Positions 23,365 through 32,066 of a stretch of DNA of 64,000 nucleotides are shown here, piece after piece. The DNA is taken from contig OZ010581.1 of assembly GCA_963932145.1 (NCBI GenBank), positions 85,273,684 through 85,337,683 on the forward strand, read 5' to 3'. This stretch comes from Acanthosepion lycidas (Eukaryota; Mollusca; Cephalopoda; Sepiida; Sepiidae). Below the pieces are notes generated by a model. It ran no database searches. It saw only the letters and a program-made list of their open reading frames with translations, and was not told the origin of the DNA. Position 1 is the stretch's first letter; each line of letters begins with the position of its first letter. The position numbers were made by a program, and so were the translations under genes.

Positions 23365-24912
23365 CAAACAATAAATGTGTATTCAAACAAACGGATACAA
23401 ATTACAAAAACGTGTATGTGTAACAAATAATTGCGTACTGTAAAGTTTGTGTGTGTTTCAGTTTCCCGAAGGAAATGTATAGCCCCCCCACACACACACA
23501 CACAAAGGGGGAAACGCAATCTTCACGAGAGATCACATTTTTGAAGTGTCCGCTGAAATATGAGAATTGAAAAGAGACCGAGGCGAGAAACTCACCAAGT
23601 ATAGTAACTTGATAACTCCCCCAAGTGGTGGTTTAAAAATTTAGGAGATAACTCCGACAAATAAATAAAACAATGACAGTTTTTTTTTCCTGGTCTTTTA
23701 CTTGCTCGACCCTCTTCTCCGACGTTTTTCGTAAGTTAATAAATTCTTTAAATGAAAAAAAAAAAAAAAAAGTCTTACGGATATACATATTAATTAGAAA
23801 AATAAAAACATTAGGTACAAAAAAAAAAAAAAAAAAAAAAAAAAAAGGTATTATTTAAAATTCTAAAAAGAAAACACCAAAAAAGTTTTTCTAGCGAATC
23901 AGACTTACTTGTTTATTGCTACCTTAATTAAATTTACGAATTAATTAACACCTTAAAAAAAATTTATACAAATCATGAATAAATAAATAATAAAGTAGTA
24001 TCATTATAAAACGCCTGAAATTAATTAAATTATTAATAAAATAAAATCTCATGTTTATTTGGCTTTTTATACGTTGGTTTTAAATAAAAATTTAAATCTG
24101 GCAAACGTGCTACTCAACTGCTGGGTGACAGGTTGACAGTACCACAGTATTTTATTTTTTTGGTAACTCGGTTAAAAAAAAAAAAAATCAGAATGTAGTA
24201 ACTGATGACAATATAGTTAAAAAGAACATTTATTAACCAACGGTTCTTCTTCGCCCACCCATTTTTTGGGGGCTTATTTTAAAGTAAAATTGTTGAAAAT
24301 GGTTGAGCTTTGAACGAAAATTACAAAAATAAAAAATGTGTTCTTTAAGTTCGTTACCTTCTTCCGATTCTGAAGTGAACTAAAATAAAACAGCATTATT
24401 GCCTGGCTCCGAAAGTGAATTAAAGTAGTTTTTATAACATTTAGCAAATAAAACAATATTGTTTTACCTATCTGCATTTATCTGTTTTTAAACATCAAAT
24501 AATTAACGAAGAAAAGCTCATGAAAGAAGACAAATCCATCAGCGACTCACAAGAAATTAAAAATGTTTTTTTAGTATCACCGATATGACTAGAATACATA
24601 TTTTAAATTTTATGCACAAAATATTTAGGAGAATTTGATTGAAGTTTATAAAAAAAAAAAAAAAAAAAAAAAAAATAATAGGAGACAATAATTTGAGAAA
24701 TTTGCAAAAATCTTGAAAGATCAAAGAATTTAAATTAAGAAGTCATTCCGCCTTCTGTTTCAGTGACGAACTGAATTCTATTATTTTCACATCATTACAA
24801 TCTATTATTTAGTGAACAATATTTAAAATTGTGCTTAAAAACGTGCGTCACTTTCAAAAATAAATGATGAGATATCAAAACAACTTGTTAATTCGGCGAA
24901 ATTCTGTCTTAC
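23049..24912. other. snapin intron 1, AT-rich with poly(A)/(T) tracts
   Basis: Contains poly(A) runs near 23224-23249, 23331-23362, 23820-23846 and 24649-24674. No gene or element recognised. Confidence 0.6.
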
Positions 24913-25097
24913 CTGACTTCAGTTACTCTGCAATCAATCTCTTTAACAGCAGGTTGTATTAAATCCACAAGTCCAGCCGTGACAACATCTCTTGTAGCCA
25001 ACTGATCACCACCGGGATTTCCGCTAGACATCTCCCTAGGTGAATAACATGAAGGAGCAAGTTGTGCAGAACTAATACACAAAGAAGCTTCCGCCAT
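24913..25097 (-). CDS. SNAPIN: snapin, exon 1 with proposed start codon
   Basis: The exon carries 61 codons plus two bases and ends AG|GTAAGA. Its C-terminal half (RDVVTAGLVDLIQPAVKEID, then CRVTEVR) aligns with the snapin N-terminal helix (RDLFAEGLLEFLRPAVQQLD in human, from memory). The preceding ~35 residues, rich in Ser, Ala and Gly, are the usual variable head. I chose the ATG at 25097 because MAEAS resembles the MAGAG start of vertebrate snapin. In-frame ATGs at 25136, 25127 and 25115 cannot be excluded, since no stop separates them. The three visible exons give 117 residues; with the missing exon the protein would be about 150 residues, near the family length. Confidence 0.88.
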
Positions 25098-25111
25098 TGT
25101 CAGCAATAAAG

Positions 25112-25131
25112 TCATGTGACCATTCATGTGA
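25112..25131. promoter_or_regulatory. two TCATGTGA boxes upstream of snapin
   Basis: TCATGTGA occurs at 25112-25119 and again at 25124-25131, 12 bp apart, 15 to 34 bp upstream of the proposed start codon. The first lies in GTCATGTGAC, which is close to the palindromic E-box used by MITF/TFE-family factors (M-box TCATGTG; CLEAR-type GTCACGTGAC). Snapin serves lysosome-related complexes, so such control is plausible. It is inferred from motif only. If translation starts at an upstream ATG, these bases would be coding. Confidence 0.4.
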
Positions 25132-25539
25132 TTCACACGTTACTCATTCATAAAATATAGATTTTATGATCAACATATCCAAATTAATCAGTTCACTACT
25201 AATGTTTATAGTAGGTATCACCAAAATGGATTCTTTTCCGAAATGGAAGTTAAAAAAATCGATACTTCCTATTTTAAAATATTTGCCAAAAATCAGGGAA
25301 TTATCTGATTCAAACGAATTTTTCAGTATTTATTACGCAATTTTATTTTTAATTTAAACGAATGAATTAATTATGCAGAGTAAGTTATTTAAAAAAAAAA
25401 AAAAAACTTATTTTGGAAGCAGGGAGAGTCCACACACATTTTCGTTATCTCCTTATGGGTGTTTGAGAAAGAAAAATAGCTAAAAAGATGTTATTTCAGT
25501 AAAAAAAAAAAAAAAAAATGAGCTATAGATGGGAAGGGT

Positions 25540-25755
25540 TGTTCCCGGCTGCATCTTTTGTTCGGATCCATGTCGAGATTCCCACCTCTCCAGTTGGTTT
25601 TTTGGCGCCTCCGCTTTTCATTTCGACCCGATCAGCCTTTTCCCCCTCTCCCCATGGCCGTATTTATTTTATCCTCTCTTCCCTCTCCCTTAGCGGGAAA
25701 GTCTCTTGATTTTGTGACTTTGTCTAAAGACAGAATACAGCAGCCTCGGATCCAA
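25540..25755 (+). repeat. LINE-A 3' UTR fragment
   Basis: Matches LINE-A copy 2 at about 46190-46380 in order: TGTTCCCGG.TGCATCTTTG, TCGAGATTCCCA, TTTTAT, TCTTGATTTTG, GAATACAG. No coding part. It lies about 0.45-0.65 kb upstream of the snapin start. A poly(A) run at 25501-25518 precedes it. Confidence 0.65.
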
Positions 25756-25909
25756 CTAATGGTAAATTTACTTTTTAAGCCCCGCGCTAAATATCTATTA
25801 ATTTTCCCAAATCGTCATATTTCACTCAGTGTACTGTAAATGTACATGCTGAACTCAAAATAGTTCGGACTCAGTCGCGTTCAGTCGTTGGCCATAAATG
25901 GCCTTGTTT

Positions 25910-26683
25910 AACTACATTTACTGCGAAACATTTTGCGCGCGAAGCTTAACGGCCTTTTTACTGCTCTTACTTAACTGATATTACTCGTCCAAATTACCAC
26001 GCTCTTAAATTGTGCCGGAAAGCGATGACAAATGTTTTTTTTTTAATTAATCGTTTGTTTTTTATAGTAAATCTTTCTTTTTAAATTAAAGAAAAACAAA
26101 TTAAATAATAAACTAAACCTTTTCGCTTAAATTTAAAATAAAACAAATAATTAATGGAATGCGTAAAATTTGCACGAACTTTGAAAAGAGCAAGATTATT
26201 TACAAAATAAAAAGAAATGCTTCTTCCTAGCATTTTTTTTAATTTTGTAAATAAAAAAATCATGTTCTTTACAAAGTTTTCGCATTAATTATTTCGTTTC
26301 TAGCATTTTTTTTTTATTTTGTAGATAATCAATAATCATGGTCTTTAGAAAGTTCGCGCAAAAATTCTAGAAACGAAATAATAATTAATGCGCAAACTTT
26401 GGTCATTAATTATTATTTCCTTTCTAGCATTTTTTTGTAATTTTATTTTGTAAATATTCATGCTCATTAAATATTATTTGTTTTATTTTTAATTTAAAAT
26501 AAAAGCTTTACAACAGTTGTCATTGCTTTTCTACACAGAAAAAAATGGTATACTATAAAAAAAACACTTACCATCGCTTTCCGACACAACTTAAGTGCGC
26601 AGTAATTTAGACAAGTAAGATCAGTAAAAACGCCGTTAATTAAGCTTCCGCGTGCAAAATGTTTCGCAGTGAATGTAGAAAAT
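25910..26683. mobile_element. foldback (long terminal inverted repeat) element
   Basis: The left arm (25910-26028) and the reverse complement of the right arm (26571-26683) share ACTGCGAAACATTTTGC, then GAAGCTTAA, TTTTTACTG.TCTTACTT, and CGGAAAGCGATG. A second inverted pair lies inside (26283-26304 against 26367-26391, CTAGAAACGAAAT). No transposase is present. It is either a non-autonomous DNA transposon or a foldback repeat. It sits 0.8-1.6 kb upstream of snapin. Confidence 0.7.
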
Positions 26684-26787
26684 AAAACTTGATGCAATAG
26701 TATTTCCACTACTGCCCGAAGCAATAACGAAAAAAATGTAAATCCAATTATACAAAAAAAAATTATTACTAACCAACTAAATAAGGG

Positions 26788-27379
26788 TGCTTACAAAAAT
26801 TCGTCCCTTTTTGCTGAGAATAACCTATTCTCTGACTGACAAAATGTAAAAAATACCAGAAATATAAAACTTAAAAAGTTACAATGCACAAAACAAAATA
26901 ATAAAGGATTGAGCCCTTCTCAAACAACACTTAGGGACTTCTTTACAGTTAACCTCGTAACGTCCAGCTCTTTTCTGGGACTTCTTCGAGAGGAAGTCTT
27001 TTTAAACTTTCTGAAAATTTAAAGGGAAACTTGCCTTCAGCATCTTTGTTACCCATGCATTCTTTACTTTTGAGAATTTTTGCCTGTCATTTCAGCAGAG
27101 AGAGAGAGAGAGAACAAACCTCCTATTCATAGGAGCTATAGCTTCCAACTGTCTGCTGCTGTCCAATAGCAGTTCTCCCTTCCCCTTCAAAGTTGACATT
27201 TGAACTGTCCAATCATAGCCCATAAGAATATCAGCCGGTTCTTAGGGCTAGTAATACAGTGAGGGTCTTTTTTCTCTCTTCACCTCAAAATTTTCAAACT
27301 CTCCCGAGAAAAACAAAAAAATTTCTTCTTAGCATGATCTACATAAAATAAAAAAAAAAACCCATCTAAGTATGTAACA
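26788..27379 (-). repeat. 3' LTR of the BEL/Pao element
   Basis: On the minus strand it starts TGTTACATAC just after the integrase end and ends TTTTGTAAGCA. It holds two inverted CCAAT boxes (GATTGGACAG, TATTGGACAG) and a (GA)7 run. I did not find its 5' partner in the window, so the left border is a guess from the TG..CA ends. Confidence 0.5.
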
Positions 27380-27399
27380 CCCTAAATCAATACCATAAA

Positions 27400-28133
27400 A
27401 AGTTGTGATCCCTACTATTTACAGTCCAAACTTTCCTAGCAGAGGCAACCGAACTTCTCATTATCTTGACAGGAGAGGCTCCAACCCCAAAATCAGATAC
27501 CTCCCTGGAGAGTACTGCAGCCTGATGAGAATGGGTGATAGACAATTCTATCGGAAAAAGATACCTTAAAAAATGCTTCTGGATGCCACCATCTGCTCTC
27601 TTAGTCTTAGCTTAACGGACCAACCGGGAATAACTTAAAAACCTTCATAAAGATCGAGGCCGAGCCTTTATAGGATTCTGAATTAAAAATACATCATCCT
27701 CTTTAATGATGTTGGAAAAATCAACCCGATACAACTCCTGTGTCTGCTCTCTCAGCCCTAACAGGTATTCATCATACCAAAGCTTATGAAACCTCTCCAA
27801 GTATAAATCTCTCTAAATAACTCTAATGATCATATCAGCAGGATTGTCAGCCGACTGGACATATCTGAAGTTCAGATCATAACACTGGTCTCTTAGCCTT
27901 TTTAATTTCATCATTAAGAAGGCCTTCCGCACATCCGCCAACAATGCATAACGGTCCATTCTGAACTGTAACATCAAATCCCACATGTCAGAATAAAGAT
28001 TGAGGCCAGGATATGCACAATCATTAAGAGAGGGACGACCACTGGTGCACAAGGAACAATTGAATACCGCACGTATTTTAGTCGAACTTTGATTGTTGAC
28101 GGTATCCAAGTATAATTCTTAAATGCTTTAGGC
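27400..28133 (-). pseudogene. BEL/Pao polymerase fragment fused to integrase end
   Basis: The frame has SSTKIRAVFNCS, GRPSLNDCAYPG and LMLQFRMDRYALLADVRKAF, typical of BEL/Pao reverse transcriptase (RVVFDAS, SLNDCL.PGP, FR and ADI.KAF). It then jumps to FRYVQSADNPADMIIR, the short motif that follows RNase H in BEL pol. Further on, in another frame, RFHKLWYDEYLLGLREQ marks the integrase C-terminus. The deletion at the jump removes the catalytic YVDD box. Confidence 0.75.
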
Positions 28134-28138
28134 TTAAC
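28134..28138. repeat. TTAAC target duplication of element D (left)
   Basis: TTAAC here and at 38007-38011 flank element D exactly at its TG..CA ends. This is the 5-bp duplication made by an LTR-element integrase. Confidence 0.85.
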
Positions 28139-28418
28139 TGTGCGAGAAAACGGGGGAAAAAAATTCTTGCGACACAAAAACGAACGCCTTCTTGCGAACC
28201 AGAAAGGAATGCGACACAAAAACGAACGCCTACTTGCGACACAACACTTTACGACAGCGGACGACCGACCGCAACGGATTTTGTCGCCCAAGAAAAGACG
28301 CCAAACGACTCGCGCGTCTTCTTGTAGTCCTCGGTCGAGTCCATTATGGTACTCCAAGGTGTGCCCGGCGACAACACACACACGCAGTTCGAGGACTTTT
28401 CCGCGCATGCTCGTTACA
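28139..28418 (-). repeat. 3' LTR of element D
   Basis: 280 bp, TGTAACGAGC..CTCGCACA on the minus strand. Near its end are copies of a ~25-bp unit with TTGTGTCGCAAG and GGCGTTCGTTTTT. It matches the two halves of the 5' LTR. Confidence 0.88.
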
Positions 28419-28572
28419 CTCCTCACTGATCACTAGATCACACAAATGGCAATGTGGGACAGGCCATTTCTGCCTGGTGCTCCGTCTCAGAGGTATGGTC
28501 TCAAGCGCTTCCTCAGTGGTGCTCTCTTCAGACGTCTCGCTGAGCTCATCCCGCATAGGTTCATCAGGCGCG

Positions 28573-29276
28573 CTACTCTGAGGTGTGCTCTTCCTGTGAT
28601 TTTATATAAAACATCGGGGCTTCATCAGAAGAAGAACTAACGTGGTTGCTAACGGAATAATCCTTCCCGCACGCTGGACGCACATCTTTTATGTGGCGCG
28701 GTATTCCATCAACAGAGACGGAGTGTGGGTTATTAATTTGTGTCACAATACCCTTGTTGAACTGTGTTGTACACCTTCCGTGCGGATTTTTCACCCAGAC
28801 AGTCTCTCCTACCGTATAAGGATTGACAACTGTGTCGTCATGCACCAAAGCTGCGTCGATATCCTTAATGCGGACGCTGTAAGTGTAGGTTGCATTCACC
28901 GGTGCAGTTGAAGCTGTTTTATTGTCCTTTGGGGTAACATTGTGCCAATATACAGCTTCCAAAACTGAACACCGTGTTCTCGTCGCGATGCGCTTTATTG
29001 TACGATGGGGTCTTCTGCCACGGCGCCATTTCTCTCCACAACCACACCGGTGGCTAAGGAGCTTGCATCTACCCACACGGTTACATTTTGCTCACTGATG
29101 CACCAGTCACCTTTCACTGGATCGTCCTGGGCTAGTCTCTTAAAAATGTCATCGATCATCTGGGCTAGAAAAGGGTCCTGCACTTCATCGTCCCATCCAG
29201 TGGTAACAGTGTTTGTGAAGCGCACAAATGCCGTGGCGACACGTAACCAACCGCATACAGGAAAATGACCAGTCAA
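28573..29276 (-). pseudogene. element D RNase H head fused to integrase tail
   Basis: RNase H begins with VTVWVDASSLATGVVVE (first Asp present). The sequence then passes at about 29.01 kb into integrase at HRTIKRIATRTRC. It continues with EAVYWHNVTPKDN, GETVWVKNPHGRCTTQF and VDGIPRHIKDVRP. A deletion has removed the rest of RNase H and the integrase catalytic core, including the zinc-binding head. Confidence 0.78.
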
Positions 29277-29424
29277 CTTCCCGCACAGCGAGAAGACAAT
29301 TCGGCGGGTAAGTTTATCGGGGACTACCGGAAGTTCACATCCACGACGCCATCGCAGTTTTCCTTACTCCTCCCAAACATGCAATCCAGGTACGCGTGTG
29401 CCAATTTTTAGCCGCTCCGGGGTC

Positions 29425-30068
29425 TTACTTGACAAACCAAACTGCTCCAAATGTTCCATGACGCGGACCACAGAACACACACTCATTAACAAAAACGTCG
29501 TCAATATAAGAGGAGGAGGCTGCGTTGACGATCTCGTCCTGGCTGAAGACGGTATTAACAATGGCCCGCATGATTAAAGGGGCAACATTGAGCCCAAATC
29601 CTAAGCGGGTTTGGCAATACCTTTGTCCTTTAATCTCCACTGTTTGGAATAGCCAAAGGGACTTGTCGATGTGTACCTGCAGCATTTGGTCCTTGCTGAC
29701 GCCATTCCCGTAATTTTTGCGAACAAACATCTGCGTTGGCCGCGTACGCGTCAACGTACTCAGAGTTCCCGATAGTCCATGTTTTCCTGCAGAATGGCCA
29801 TGAGGGTGATTAAACCCTTTGGGGGTCCGAGTTCCTCCTCCGAGTAAGGAAGCAGCCAGCTGTTATCTATCCAAATCTGGAGTTCCCGATCATACTCCTC
29901 CCGAATTTTTGCAGGAGCTGGATATTCTGCCAGTCTATTTCTTAACGTACCCGGAGGTTGGTTGCCAGCTCATTTCCAAGATGCGGTCCACCTCCGAGTG
30001 GTCTCATCGAATTCTACTTTAAAGTTGGGCTCGGTAATGGTGATGGCAGCAACGACTAGTTCGACACA
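29425..30068 (-). pseudogene. element D reverse transcriptase, frameshifted
   Basis: The motifs YLQ/MLQVHIDKSLWLFQTVEI, RYCQTRLGFGLNVAPLIM and SSYIDDVFVNE (intact YIDD box near 29.5 kb) are readable. The upstream fingers, from the WKW region to VDYRELN, are broken by shifts between 29.75 and 30.05 kb. Confidence 0.72.
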
Positions 30069-30500
30069 CTACGGAAACTTCACCTCACTGGTGCCAGTTA
30101 CAGATATTCCTCCCAACTGTTTGATGGCGTCTAGTCCGAGCAGGAAGTCAAATCCAAGCAGGTCTCCGTCCACAACTAGGGCTTCCATAGCGATGGACCG
30201 CTTTGCACCAACGCTAACTTGTACCACTCCGATTCCACAGCAGTCGAGTGCGCCTCCGTCTACTGTAAGCACGCGTGTTGATTTTCTTGTCCATGCACGA
30301 CAGCATGACTTGCGGACTAGTGACTGTGTGCATCCTGTATTCAGAGCTATACGTGGTATTCTATTGATACGAACTGTCACTACAGGCAATGCGCCATTTA
30401 CAAGGGTTTGGGGGAGGAGATTGGTGCTGAATTCTCGCACCCTTGCCCATTTCCCGGACAACACCAAGCAATGTGCCCTTGCCGATGACATCGATAGCAA
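30069..30500 (-). pseudogene. element D protease with lost catalytic Asp
   Basis: The frame includes RIALNTGCTQSLVRKSC, where the sister copies read ALVDTGCSQTLV. One codon is missing and the catalytic Asp of DTG is Asn. The flap and C-terminal part, ALVVDGDLLGFDFLLGLDAI, are well kept. As an aspartic protease it should be inactive. Confidence 0.75.
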
Positions 30501-31146
30501 GTGATGGTCCGTCGATGCTTGGTACCAGCACCTTTGGATGGTTCACGACCCAGGAGACAATCGCTCTCCCTATGATTGGGTCCATCACATTTATAGCACC
30601 TCGTGTGCACATCTGTTTCCTTCAACTGTGCAACCACTACGGCCTGCTCCGCAGGACCAGTGCACTTCTTCAAAATAGCGCGAGCTCGTGCCAACACATG
30701 CGACAAATCCAGGTCTTCCATCTGGGATGACGCTCTTAAAAGCTCCTCTTCATGCTCGGGCAATCCAGCAACGAATGTACACTGCAAAGACTTTTCTGAT
30801 AAGCCACCAAACAGAACCACGAGTCTCCGCAGTTCTGCCAAAAAGACGTCAACCGTCTCCCCTGGCTGAAGGTGACGTGCTGCAAACTGCTTCCACGCGG
30901 AGAAGGGATCTAAGGCGAAAGCTGTGTATAACGCTTTATTAACGCAATTGAAGTCTGCGCGCTTCTCACTCAGTTGCTGGTACACGGCATATGCGCCACC
31001 TGCCAAATGCATCGGGATAACATACTCAATTCGCTTCACACCGCTCAACTGACATATTAGTTCGCCTTCTCCAACCATTCCACTACCGACTGTCCAGAAT
31101 CGCTTCCGTCGAACAGTGGTATCAGCTTCGGGTCGAAGGCCATAAT
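30398..31146 (-). pseudogene. element D gag with two CCHC knuckles
   Basis: The gag frame holds GGAYAVYQQLSE, LQPGETVDVFLAELRRLVVLFGG and MEDLDLSHVLARARAIL. It ends in two CCHC knuckles, CYKCDGPNHRESDC and CYRCHRQGHIAWCC. The N-terminal ~30 residues are in a different frame, starting at the ATG near 31143 just after the primer-site-like motif. This is the best-kept gag of the family in the window. Confidence 0.8.
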
Positions 31147-31158
31147 GCCGAAATAGCT

Positions 31159-31373
31159 TGTGCGAGAAAACGGGGGGGGGGGAGAAAAAACACTTCTTGC
31201 GACACAAAAACGAACGCCTTCTTGCGACACAAAAACGAACGCCTACTTGCGAACCTGAAATGAACGCCTTCTCTTGCGAACGAACACTTTACGACAGCAA
31301 ACGAGCAAAACGGCACCCAAGACTGCTGCCAACGGACGACCGACCGCAACGGCTTTTGTCGCCCAAGAAAAGA
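31159..31373 (-). repeat. 5' LTR of element D, inner part
   Basis: Matches the 3' LTR from its CTTTTCTTGGGCGAC to CTCGCACA and carries three or more copies of the 25-bp unit. The LTR is cut at 31373 by LINE-B copy 2; its other part is at 37901-38006. Confidence 0.85.
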
Positions 31374-32066
31374 TTATTTATTTGTACGTTAGTACAAAAT
31401 GTGGCACAAGGCCAAAAAGGGGGTTAGGGAAGGATGGTCATCTTCTGTCTTAATTCTAAACTTAGCTAGTCACAGACACGGACCCAAACATACCAACAAT
31501 ATTCCTATCACCAAAACAACACATTCACTCCTACCTTTCTTACTGCGTCCACCATAATACCTCAAATTCTCTATGAAATCCTAACTAGTCCCCATATGTA
31601 CATTTCAAAGTCTGTGGGGGGAGGGGAAATAACAACAATTTAAAAACCCCAATGATTATTTACAATATGATTTAATACTATTTACATAAAACAAAACAAA
31701 ATAGGGTTAGTAAAAAAAATCCCCCACAATCCCTGAATGTGGCAGAAACATCAGTTAACTGGACGAAAATAAATGCGTGATTATAACATTATAAAAAACA
31801 AACACGCACTCATTTAGACACACACGAAACGAAAGTCATCCCGCAACAACCAGAAAACTGACATTACTGACCACCTAACGAGGGAGGGGATGGGGAATTA
31901 AACAAAAGAAAAATAGGGACAGAAATAAAAGGGGCCAATGAGCATGTATACCCTAGCTAAGTTAACCAGAAAAGGGGAACTAAAGATTCAAACTAAAAAA
32001 ACTAAACTAGCCTAAATATCGGGGCGGGTTGCCTCTATTCAACCCTGATAGGACAAAATCCTGTGC

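Noticed and set aside
23147..23519. Phe/Lys-rich frames
   Set aside because: Made by poly(A)/(T) runs; no gene.
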